Source: Mycocentrospora acerina (lineage: Eukaryota; Ascomycota; Dothideomycetes; Pleosporales). From it: a stretch of DNA of 64,000 bases. Positions 34,490 through 45,800 of this stretch are shown here, piece by piece; position 1 is the first letter of the stretch; every line of letters starts with the position of its first letter. The position numbers were made by a program, and so were the translations under genes. A model generated the notes under the pieces. It was given only the letters and a program-made list of their open reading frames with translations. It ran no database searches and was not told where the DNA came from. The stretch spans positions 496,001 to 560,000 of the forward strand of contig JAKUHH010000216.1 of the NCBI GenBank assembly GCA_022701365.1. Reading direction: 5' to 3'.

Positions 34490-35356
34490 CACCGAATTGT
34501 GCCCCAGGCAGCTTACATGTCCGTGTACCTGGCGGTTTGCTAGCCTCAAAGTCAATTCTGTAGTGCTGCACCCTCAGCCCAACGGCCTGAGACGTCGTGC
34601 CTCTAATCTCCCTGGCAGCCAGGGCGCAGCTGATGCCACGGTATGCACCATTGTGCCAGCTGTTGGATACCGTCCTGGACTGCCCGCTACGGCGAATCGC
34701 CGCCACTGTGCTACTTGAGGCGTTTGAGGTGAGTCATTGCAGAGAGGTTATGAGAGGACCAGAGTCTGGCGGTGAAGAAGCACAAGCAACAGGACCCTTG
34801 CACGGTCCTCGTCATCTCTCTGATGATGGCAGTGATGATAGCGATGATAATGGTGACGGTGATGATGGTGACGAGAAATGCGCGACACATGGCTAGTTTC
34901 TACGCAACGAGGCCTTGATGGACGCAGCCTCGTGCTTGCTAACCAAAGCAGCATGTCGATTCAAATGTCTACTCGGGGACCTCTCCACTCCGCTCAGTGC
35001 CCAGATGGCCGCAGCCCTTTGCCATGGCCGTTGCTTTTTCCTTGTCAAGACCAGACGTCTGAGATTCAGGAAATCGAGCCATGGGCGAGGGCATGGCAAC
35101 AAGCTAATCTTATCGATATAGGAGAAGGACAGGGTCATGTGACTCGGACATAAGGCGCTATGTCCAGAGTATACAAGAAATCTCGAATTTTGACAAACAC
35201 GCCGTCATCGTGCATACTAGACTTGGAGACGTCCATCGTTGCGCAACTCAATCCATCGCTGCAGAGAACAAGGACTTGGGCACTTTGGCAAGACATGAAG
35301 CGCGTTGGCCATGATGGAGCCCGAAGAAATGCCACGACAGTGCTAGCAAAAGAGCC

Positions 35357-35386
35357 CATTGTCCATTGTCCATTGTCCATTGTCCA
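35357..35386. repeat. TCCATTG heptamer tandem repeat
   Basis: Four consecutive units of the heptamer TCCATTG/TGTCCAT are visible, ending in TGTCCAGTGCCC. Short and non-coding. Confidence 0.85.
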
Positions 35387-36500
35387 GTGCCCACATGCAG
35401 TGCCTTCAACGCCACCTCCTGCCTGGCCCAAGACAATGCGACGGGGCGAGCAGGGCTGCAATGCGTTCAGGACATGCCTTCCGTTTACCTGGTTCGGTTT
35501 GGGTCGGTTGTCCACGCACGATGATGCGCAGAGGGTGTTTGGCGCGGGCAGTGGGAGGCATGTTCCATGCGTTTGGTCATGGCAGTCACCCCGCACTGCG
35601 CGCGCACTGTGCGGACACTGTGGGCATTGCGCGCACTGTGTACACGCACCTAGACATAGACACGGACACTGTATGGGCGTTGTGTGAGGGGCAAATGACT
35701 CCGTCGTCGTACCAACAGCAGCCTGGCGGCCTTTTGTTGGGCGTGCGTCTAGCCTGGGGCGGAGTGCAGGCGCTGCAGCTTGTGATGATGACGATGACTG
35801 ATAGACGGACAGGCGGTGGTGCCTGTGGCGAGGCAATGATTTGTACCAGTGTACCAGTGTGCAGCAAGCAGCACGCAGCAAGCAGCAAAGGCGACAGACA
35901 CCAGACACATGGCCCTTTGGGCAGCCAGGCCCAGGAGGCAGCAGGCAAACCAGCGGCGGGGCGCGTGGGACCGTCCAGCAGAGATTGTGAGCAGTTCGCC
36001 TGGAGGGACACACAGCGCACCCTAGTCGGCTCGCTTGGCCCGCTCAACTGCTGGCAAAACACAAATTTCTGTGCCTCTTCGCCTCCTCACACCTCTTCAA
36101 CCCTGAAGACCTCGACATCGAACCTGCAGCGGGCTCAGTGACACTCACACGAGCCGCTTGCCCGATTTCACAGCGCCGTCTGTCGAAATCCACCCCCGGA
36201 GCACCTGTCTCGACAATTTTCACGCTCTCGCCGTGAAAGCGCTCGGACAGCCTCCCTTGTCGCCCTTTGCCCAGGAGCCGACGTCGTCCCTTCCTTCGCC
36301 CCTCTGCCCTGCACTCGAGTCGCGCTTCCAGCAGACTCCTAATTGCGCAGCATCGACGCCCGCGCCCGATCCGAGATCAGCGACGTCACCCGTGCATCGC
36401 CAGCCGCCCGCACCTTGAGCCGCGCACCTCGCTGCTCGCCCACGCCCTCGCCCTCGCCCTCGCCCACCACCCTCGCCAACTCCCGCCACCTCGGTTTCTA

Positions 36501-39500
36501 ATGAGTGCATCCACCTCGAACACGCAGAACCCACCGATTGCCGCCTCCCAGACTGCTGCTGCCGCGACCACCTCGTCTGCAGGTTCGTCCGCCAACGTGG
36601 CCGCTGGATCGGCTCAGCCCACTGCCCGCAGCTCGTACGCCAACGCGACCAAGAAGATTTCTTCGCCCACGATCGCGTCCAGCGGCGGCCCGCCCGTGGC
36701 AGTGGGAGGCCCGCTGAATCCCCAGCATGGCAAGAGCGCCTCTGCCTCGCCCGTGAACGGCAGCAGCGCCATCAAGCCCGCCGTGCCCGCCGTCATGCCC
36801 ACCATTGTCGGTGGCGGCCCCAACGGCGACCACAGCCGCAAGTCGTCGGTGCACATCAAGCAGACGCCCCCCACCACCGGCCCACCCTCTGGCATCAAGT
36901 TTGGCTCGCTTGCCGCCTCGCCTGCGCCTGCCCACGCCTCGCCCGCCGTTCAGGGCAGCAGCCTGAACCCCCAGGCCCAGAACCCGCGTGTCGCCTCGCC
37001 CGCACACTCGCCCTCGCCCATCCCCACGCCCATTTCTGGAGGCCCCAAGCCCGACGGCTTGCCCACGCGCCCCAACTTGGTCTTTGGCGGTCAGGGTGGA
37101 GAAGGTGCTGAACCAAGCGTGAGTCTGCGCCCAAGCATGCAAGTCGAGCCAATTGGCAACAAGCCGCTGACCCAACACAGTCCCGTCCTATTTCCATGCC
37201 CCCGCAGCCCACAAACTCCCACTCCCAGCCTCAACATCTGCGTGCCGAGTCTGCCCAGTCTGCACACAGCGACATGAGCAACACAAACGTGAACCGGGGC
37301 TTCCCACAAAACGCTGGTCGAGGCCGTGGCAACCACTTCCAGCCCCACTACAACCCCAACATGTCGAGCCACTCGCCACGACCTTTCCACCCGCAGCCCC
37401 AGCCGCACCAGCACATGGGCCGTGGCGGTGGACCAAACTTCCAACCGCAGCAGCAAAACTCGCCCTACCACCAGAACCGCAGCCCGGCCATTACGCCTGC
37501 GACTATGCACCAACAGGCGCAGTTTGCTAATCCGCAAGGCATGCCCTATTACCCAGGCCAGCCCTACGCCCAACCGGTTCGTATTCCCTCTACTACTTCA
37601 ATCCCTTCTCCAGCTCTCGAGTCCAGCAAGCCGGGTTTACCCGCGACTGGTGCTCAATTTTCTCAATTTTCTCAGCAGTCTCTTCAGTCTCTTTCTTTTC
37701 ATTCGGCGACTGCAAAGGAACCCGATTTTCGGGGACCAATCAAGCAGCCGAATGCTTTTCTTCAATCCGTCGACCCCTCATTTTCTTCAACTCACGATTA
37801 CGAACAATATCTGACAACGCTACCTAAACAGAACATGTATGGTGTTCCACCACAGGCTCTCGACCCATACAACCCCTACTACAACCAGAATGCCTATGGG
37901 CACGGGTTGCAGCACTCGATTCACTACCCGGGTGTACCAGCAAGCCCTGGTCGAGGCCACAGCTTTCCTCAGCAGATGCAAGCCCCATACGGGATGGCTG
38001 CTCCTTATGGTCAGGGTCCTCAAGCTGGAGCCATGTCGCGTAGTGCGTCGAACATCTCGGAGCGACCGCCATCGACTGTTCAGCAGCCAACCACACCTGC
38101 AATGACCAACGTCAACCACATCTCTCACACGCACACACCGAGTGTGTCTGCCCCTAGCCCGGCACCCAGCTCCACTTTCGAGCGTCCGAAGAAGGCGAGC
38201 AAGGCTATTGTGATTAAGAAGCGTACGTCTCCCCACTTTTTTCGAATTTTCTAATTTTTTTGTTGTTTTGCAAAGACGCTAACTACAACACAGCTGACGG
38301 AGAGGTCCTCGACTTTAACAAGAGCAAGACTGCCTCGCCTGCACCATCTGCCACTCTCGCACCTGTGCAGCCTAGGTCTCCTGCTATTGCTGCTACGCCG
38401 ACCCCGCCACCCCGAGCTCCAAGCGCAACTGACTCTACTCGTGCTGAGGAGGCTGCCGCTAAGACTGACAGCGAGAAGAAGGCGGACTTTGTCAAGCAGT
38501 TCCAAGAGAAACTCCGACTGCAAGAGGAAGAGGAGAAGAAAACAAAGGAGGCGGCAGAGGCTGCCATCAAGGCCGAAGCCGAGGCCAAGCAAAAGGAGAA
38601 GGATGAGGCCGAGGCAAAGGCAGCTCGGGAAGCCAAGGAGAAGGAAGACGCCGAAGCCGCTGAGAAGGCCAAGGCCGATGAAGCTGATGCTGCTAAGAAG
38701 GCCGAGGCCGACGCTGCAGAGAAGAAGCGCCTTGAAGACGAGGAGATGGATCGCATGATTGCCGAGATGGAAGAGGAGGAGAAGAAGCGAGAGGAGGAAG
38801 AGAAGCGCTACGCCGAGGAGAAGAAGCGTAAAGCGGAGGCAGAGAAGGCCAACATTGGCGACAAGGTCAAGGCAGAAGAGGAGCGTCTGCGAAAGCTCGA
38901 GCGTGATGCTGAAGAAGCCGAGGCTGCTCGCGAGAGAGAAACTCCCGAGCAGAAGGCTGAGCGTGAGGCTAAGAACAAGGAGGCTTTTGCGTCCTTGAAG
39001 AAGAACACAATGTTCGGTCCAGGCGCTTCGCAGACCGAGGAGACTAGCGAGGACTCTGCCCCTGTGGAGCCTGCAGCTCCTGCTCAGTCAAAGCCTCTCA
39101 GCGCCACAAAGCCCAAGCCAGTTCCTCTCAAGATTGAGACAAACAAGACCATTGAACCCGCACAACCTACTCCTGGTATGCAGGCCCTGAAGACCTCACG
39201 CTTCCTTCAGGTGCGAAGCGAGCTTGTCAAGTACCCCGAGGGTATCCAGTCTCCAAACCCTGCATTGAACCAGAGCAGCAAGAACAAGGGTCGCCAGTAC
39301 GACAAGGACTTCTTGCTCCAGTTCCAGGAGGTCTTCAAAGAGAAGCCTTCAGTCGACTGGGACCTCAAGCTGAGAGAGACTGTTGGAGATGGTAGCGAGT
39401 CTGCTGGACCCAAGTCTGCTCGTGCTACCTCTATGCCCGGTGGCCGCCAGGCTTCTCGCCCAGGTGCTGGTACCGCAATGGGTAATTTCCAGGGCGGATT

Positions 39501-41190
39501 CAGCTCTGGTGGTCGCACACTTCCTCCGGGAACGACATCCGAGGAACGATTCCGACAAGCTTCCGGCCGTGGCCCAATGGTCAACCCGCTTGCCCAGATG
39601 GTACAAAGCGGAAGCGGCCGTGGTGGCTTTGCCATGGGTGCTCCTGCAATGAACCGCACATCGTCCTTCCAACCCCACAATGGCCCCAACTCTCCACGTT
39701 CTGGTAGCACTCGTGGTAAGGGAAGCAGCCGAAGGGGTCCTCCAAAGGACAGCCACAAGGATGCTCAGTCCATGCCTCTCACTGCTGGCCAAGAGCTGGC
39801 ACCCATCAAGCGCACAGAGACTGGCTGGAAGCCTCACTCTGCTACTCAAACACAGCAGGTGGCAGGTCACATGGCACCTGATATGGTGCAGCGTAAGGTC
39901 AAGGCAGCTCTCAACAAGATGACACCCGAGAAGTTCGATAAGATTTCCGACCAAATCCTCGAAATCGCCGCACAGTCAAAGGATGAGACTGACGGTCGCA
40001 CCCTCCGCCAGGTCATTCAACTTACTTTTGAGAAGGCCTGTGATGAGAGTCATTGGTCGTCCATGTACGCCAAGTTCTGCAGCCGCATGCTTGCAACCAT
40101 GAGCATGGAGATTAGAGATGAGAACGTCCGTGACAAGCACAACAACCCTGTTGTTGGTGGCGCTCTCTTCCGCAAATACCTCCTGAACCGATGCCAGGAA
40201 GAGTTTGAGCGTGGTTGGGAAATCAACCTGCCCGAAGCCCCTGAAGAAGGCAAAGAGGCGACCATGCTTTCCGATGAGTACTACATCGCAGAGGCAGCCA
40301 AGCGAAAGGGACTCGGTCTCATTCAATTCATCGGAGAGCTTTACAAGCTTGGCATGTTGACTCTACGCATCATGCACGAGTGTGTGCTGAAGCTTCTCGA
40401 CTTTGAAGGCATGCCAGATGAGTCTGCTATTGAGAGTTTGGTCAAGTTGCTGCGCACTGTCGGTGCCACCATGGAGGCCGCCGAGGCTGGACCCAAGATG
40501 ATCAACATGTACTTTGAGCGTGTCGAGAAGGTCATGAACATGGAGGGTCTCCCCTCCCGTCTCAGGTTCATGTTGCTTGATATTGTTGACCTTCGCAAGG
40601 CCGGCTGGAAGTCCAAGGACGACCAGAAGGGTCCCAAGACGATTGCAGAGATTCATCAAGAGGCTGTTGTTGCCCAACAAGCCGCGGAGATGGAGCGAAA
40701 CCGATCAAGCGCACGCGGCGGCGGTGGTCGTCTGCCAATGGGTCGTGGCGATGCCCGTTCATTCTCTGGTGGTGGCATGATGCCTCCCCAGGATACTGGC
40801 GGCCGTGTTCAGATGGACGACCTTCGCAAGCTGTCCAAGGGTGCCTCTGGGCGCAACCTCAACGCTCCGGGAGCGCTTGGTCCTTCGATGCTCGGCAACC
40901 GCAGCGGTAGCGGTCGTCGCGGCCTCGGTCCCAGCATGATGGGCAACCGGGACGATTCTGGCAACTCCTCGCGGAACGGCACTCCTCCCGTTCAGAAGGA
41001 GAAGGAGGCGACTGCACATGCAAATGCTTTCAGGTAAGCAATTCCACCCACCATGCAGTTTTGTTGAATGTTGTACTAACAAGACCACAGTGCGTTAGCA
41101 GCTCTTGAAGACAATGCCGGCGAAGTCAGCTCTCCTCCCACGACGGCAGCTGAACTTGCTGGCGATGCCGAGACCAAGCCATCTGAGTGA
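36501..41190 (+). CDS. eIF4G: Translation initiation factor eIF4G
   Basis: Four exons (36501-37118, 37181-38222, 38294-41033, 41091-41190) give 1499 aa; the frame closes exactly. The N-terminal 600 residues are Ser/Pro/Gln/Asn-rich and disordered, with RGRG and GRGGG patches that may bind RNA. Residues about 609-790 form a very charged, probably coiled segment. The canonical eIF4E-binding motif Y-x4-L-phi is visible as YDKDFLL at about residue 889. The MIF4G domain, which binds eIF4A, spans about 1086-1325 (VQRKVKAALNKMTPEKFDKI to FMLLDIVDLRKAGW). A Gly/Arg-rich tail follows. eIF4G scaffolds cap-bound eIF4E, eIF4A and poly(A)-binding protein. At the third exon the acceptor at 38293 gives IKKPDGEVLDFN, better than the earlier AG. 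A 255-bp stretch (37577-37831) has intron-like ends and composition but is open in frame; if removed the protein has 1414 aa. The ATG at 36501 follows a C-rich leader. Confidence 0.95.
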
Positions 41191-42885
41191 TGACCCATCT
41201 GGTTCCTACGAGCGCGAGCGGTCATACCCATAGACCACGCCGCACGCGGTTATAATCACTTGTTTCGTTGCATAGACAGGGGCATTTTCTGCGCGCATTG
41301 TACTGCATCTTGCGGGTTTTCTTGATGCGACTTGGAGGACTAGCGGTTCCAAAAGTGCTTTGTTGTTGGGCAGCGGGTGTGGTGTTCTGACCAATTTTTG
41401 GCTTGGTTTCCCGAACCTCGACTGTTTCTTGCGCGCGTTTTTGAGTTTTTACATACCATGACGGCGTTCCGGATCTGCAGAGGATGTCCGTCTCACACCA
41501 ACCGCTTTTCTCTCAAAAGCGCATTGGGTGGTGCCTCGGGCAATGGCCTCTTCCCTTCTCCCTTTGTCATTATGCATGCCTGTGTTTTTTTCTTCCACAG
41601 GGTAGGGCAGTGCAGAGGTAGAGGGGCCTTTCCCTTTTTTACCTTGAGGGTTCTTTTCAAATTCATTCATCACTTCACGTTCGTTTGTTTGTTCATTCCT
41701 CTTGTCCCTCCACTCTGGTCATGACGGGATGAGTTTGATAATGATACTGATGATTGGTGGTGGGGGAGCGCACGAGGGGGGTGAGGAGAGGGAGAGGGGG
41801 AAGGGGGGAGACAAGACAAACTTGCTTCGGCATGGCTGATTTGTTTACGTTTCTTGCAAACATGAATGATGGCGGATGGTGGGATTTACATGGGCAAACC
41901 AACACATGCTTGTTTGTGTGTATGTGTGTGTATGTGTGTGTATGTGTGTGCATTGTTCGTTTGATCTATCTTGCTTAGAAATATATCCTGCAACTTCAAT
42001 CCTTTTTTTTGTCTGTGTGTCCTTTTTCTCTGCTTGAGGCGAGGTTTCTCGTCCCTTTGAGGAAGCGACTAAGGAAATCAGGGAAAAAAACTAAACGTGT
42101 GGGTGAGACGAGGACAAACACAACAAAAAGTGCGGGGATGGAGACGGGGGGGGGGGGGGGGGGGGGGGGTTAAAAAAAAANNNNNNNNNNNNNNNNNNNN
42201 NNNNNNNNNNNNNNNNNNNNNNNNNNNNNNNNNNNNNNNNNNNNNNNNNNNNNNNNNNNNNNNNNNNNNNNNNNNNNNNNNNNNNNNNNNNNNNNNNNNN
42301 NNNNNNNNNNNNNNNNNNNNNNNNNNNNNNNNNNNNNNNNNNNNNNNNNNNNNNNNNNNNNNGGGGGGGGGGGGGGGATGGGGAGAGGTTATAAAAATAA
42401 AGAGTTCATGTCCAAATAAAACAAGCAAGTAGGCGAGTAAGAGAGTAAGTAAGTAAGAAAGTAAGAGAGCAAGTACTCCTAGAAAGTAAGATGAAACAAA
42501 ATAAAACAAACATGTCTTTTGCCATCCAATTTTCTTCTTCTTCTCCTTTTATATCAAAGTTTTTGAAAAAAAATTGGTAATGGTATCAATGTTATTTACC
42601 ATCTACTCACTCTCATCTTATCCTACCCTTACACCCTCACCCTTACCCCTTATATGATATGGAAAAGACACATACAATAGCAAGCTAGCTAGAAATACAC
42701 GTGTGTACATATCTACACACAGACACACACCCACACACACACACACATACTACATATAAATAAAGAAGAAGAAGAAAAATGTACACCAACGCATTAAACT
42801 CCTTTTTTTATGGTTTTACCAAGTTGCAGAACAAATGGGAGTTGGTCGAATCGATCAATCGACCGATCAATCAATCAAATAAAGT
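41191..42885. other. Convergent intergenic region with assembly gap
   Basis: The region lies between the stops of eIF4G (plus) and aquarius (minus). It holds both 3' UTRs, TGTGTATG repeats (about 41911-41950), a G run, the N gap, a second G run, AAGTAAG-type repeats (about 42425-42475) and a CACACA run (about 42717-42747). No gene was found. Confidence 0.75.
42181..42362. other. Assembly gap (182 N) bounded by G homopolymers
   Basis: A run of N is flanked on the left by 24 G (42146-42169) plus TT and nine A, and on the right by 15 G (42363-42377). The true length is unknown; a homopolymer or G-rich repeat probably stopped sequencing or assembly here. Frames crossing it are meaningless. Confidence 0.99.
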
Positions 42886-45800
42886 CTAGACATCCATTTC
42901 CTCGGTCTCGCCATCAACATTCCCATTCTGGGTTGAGACGTGTTCCCCTCCATTTACTGCCTCATCGTCGTCGTCGTCGTCGACGACATCATCCGCTGCG
43001 TCCACCATTTTGACCTCTCTAGTGGGGAGTCCATTCCCGGTGCTCGCCTTGAGGGCTTCCATCTTCGCCTTTGTCATTTCGTACACGTACTTGCCGAGGT
43101 GCTCGACACCTTGCATTACGGCTTCGCCCTCGATGGCGGCCGATGCGTCTGCGCTGATATCTGTAGCGCGGCGTTGGGTGGCGCCGAACATTTCGTCAGT
43201 GACGAGGGTGAGGTCGTCGGGGCGGCGGAAGAGGACATCAAAGGCGGGCTTGAGTTCAAAGACGGATTCGAAGACGGAGCGGCGGCCGAGGATGTAGAGG
43301 CCCAGACGGGCGCGGGAGAGTGCGACAGTAAGGCGGCGGATGTCGCGTAGGTAGCCAATGGAGCGGGTGCGGACGAGGGAGAGGATAATGTCTGGGGTGT
43401 ATGTGTTAGTATTTTATTTTTCAAACAGAAACGATGATATATATGGGAGGGAAGCTTACAATCATTCTGCTCTCCTTGGTATTTGTCCACCGTCGCGACA
43501 ATCCTCGGCAGTCCAAACAATGGATTGGTCTTGCACCTGTGTGCCAGCACATCCTTGATGAGATCGCGCTGACCCGCATATGTCGTCAGGATACTGATTT
43601 TGCTAGCGGGATAGCCGAGCAGACGCATGTACTGGAACAGCGCGACTGCGTACTCTGCTTCGCCCAAATTTTGGATGCAGTGCGGCGTGGGCTCCAATTC
43701 ACCCTTCTCCTTGTAGTCTGGCACGTTGATGAACTGGTACTCGTACTTGAAGCCTGGGTTTGCAGTTTGAAATTCAGGAGTCGAGGATACAGAAGGCAGG
43801 TTGGACAAGTTTTGGTAACGCCATTTATACAGTTCTGCAATTGACGGGCGCGCACGACCTTGCTGGTCGAGCATGATGGTAGGCACACCAAGACGGACGA
43901 GGCGCTGGAAGAGTGATTGTTCCAGGTTCGCGTATTGTCTAAAAGCGAGGTTCTGAATGATGGGCGAGTTCTGGAGGTGGTCACCACAGAGGACGATGCG
44001 CTGGAGAGGAAGCTGGCCATTCCGCGGCTCCTGGAGGGCAAGGGGAATGAAGTTTTCAATTTCAGTGATTTGTGCAGCTTCCTCCATGATGACATTGTCA
44101 TAGTGGAACCCTAGCGAAGCGATTTCTTGTCTGCGCATAGCGGCATGGGTAGATGTCATGGCAATGATGCGGGCCTCTTTGACGAGAAGGTAGTTTGCTT
44201 TGTCGCGTGGGTTTCGCAGAATCTCAAAGGGCCGAATGTCCTCGAGTTCAGTGAAGACCTTCTCGACATGACGGTAGCAGCCCTGTGCAATGTCTAGGAT
44301 CTGTTGGCGATCGCTTGTAGGCGGGAACAGAGGCTGAGGAGCATTTGCAAAGTATTCCCTGAATGGAAACTCTGCAACAATCTGCTCAACGCTAGATTCT
44401 TCAGATGAGACGCTGTCCCAGTACTGTGTCCATGCCGGCTTCACATAGACAAGATTGAAGTAATCAGCAGTCTCACACGAGCTGCCGTGAGCACCTGGTG
44501 CGCCCAAGTTCTTCGCAAGACGATCGACCTCGGACAGATAGTACGCCCCTCTCTCGAGGAACGACTCCACTCTGCCATGCTTGCTGTAGCTCGCCTCAGT
44601 CTCAAGATCCTCTTCACCATGGCCTAGTCGCAAAAGATGGCGCTCATCAATATCCAGTGCCACAATTTTCTGGAAGAGCTGGTTCAGTGCTTGATTGCTA
44701 TGCGCAATGAGTAATGTCCGCTGTTCCGGGAAGTTGTGATATATATTGGATATAATTTGGGTCGCGACGTCCGTCTTTCCGGTACCCGGCGGGCCGAGTA
44801 TTACCGTCAGACCAGGCTGTGTCCCAGAAGTAATAGCTTCGACCTGCGCAGGCGTAAATCTCACTGCGTTTGTTTTGGGTGCATCTGCAGGGTAGGGCCC
44901 CATGTTCGGAGGCTTATATGTCGCAACATGCAGGGATTCATGCACTGGCTGTGCAGCCTCAGCTTGATCGCGTCGCCGCTTTTTCGCAGGTTTTGCAGGC
45001 GCAACCTCTTGTGCAGCTGCAGCAGGGTACTGCACGACGTATGGAGGCCCAAATGAGGTCTGCGCATCTTCCTCGGGCTCGATAGATTTGCCAGGCAGGG
45101 ATTCAATCAAGTGCTGCCAGTCCAAGAAGGTGTCCCGGAAGTCGATCGACTGCAGTCGGTTTGGCAGCCGCTTGTACGTCGCAGATGCAGGATCGCCGTA
45201 CCCCAGGAACACCTCTTGAAGCCATGTTGGTGCAGGGATGTCCGAGAGCGTCAGGCGTCTGATGGAGTCGAGGATGGGGAGGAAGTTGTTCTCCCGTCCT
45301 TTCCGGCGGACGATAAGGTTGATGTGCTCGTAAATGTTGGGCCTGCCCTCTGCAACGTGATCCATGTCAGTCTGGTATTGCTTCGCGTCGATGTTGACGA
45401 CAAGTCGCCGCGATCGTACCCGGGGGCCAAAACCGTCTGCCTGATTTTGTTCGCGAAGGGGCCTGCCGTTTTCGTCCAGCACTTGGACGACTTGCGCGCA
45501 CCTCATTTTGTGGAGCCCGACTTGGTCTCCTGTGTTGTGCTCGGTACGACCGCCATTCCGCGTGGGAATGTCTTCTTTGCCCTCGACTGCGAGTAGGAAA
45601 ACCACGTCATCGGTCCTCAGCGAGTCCCACTCCTTCCGGACTGGGGCCTGTAGGCGACTGACGTCCAGGATGATCTCTGCTCGCACGTAGGCCGGGTGCT
45701 CCTCTCCCACTTTGGAAGGAGCGACGTCGACAACACCTGGTTTCATAATCGGCATGGACATTCTGGAAAAGCCGTCAAACTTTGTGTTGACACCCTTTCC

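Larger units (their letters stand above)
30436..36500. other. Six-kilobase gene-free region upstream of eIF4G
   Basis: No protein gene could be supported. Seen in order: GCCAAC repeats (about 30620-30642), a GGC run (31004-31018), C-rich blocks near 31090 and 31360, a GT/TA run (31413-31440), then mixed-sequence DNA, the three short minisatellites at about 34.14, 34.44 and 35.36 kb, GTGCGCGCACTGTG-type repeats near 35590-35645, and finally a C-rich segment with GCCCTC repeats (about 36437-36466) next to the eIF4G ATG, probably its 5' leader. Frames of up to about 290 codons on either strand near 35.1-36.1 kb look like chance readings of GC-rich DNA. Confidence 0.6.

Noticed and set aside
35135..36141. 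Frames of 260-292 codons on both strands
   Set aside because: Mutually overlapping, rich in Cys, His, Arg and Gln from GC-rich DNA, with repeat-derived stretches and no splice-supported extension or known domain.
42097..42509. Frames crossing the N gap on both strands
   Set aside because: They exist only because N codons are read through.
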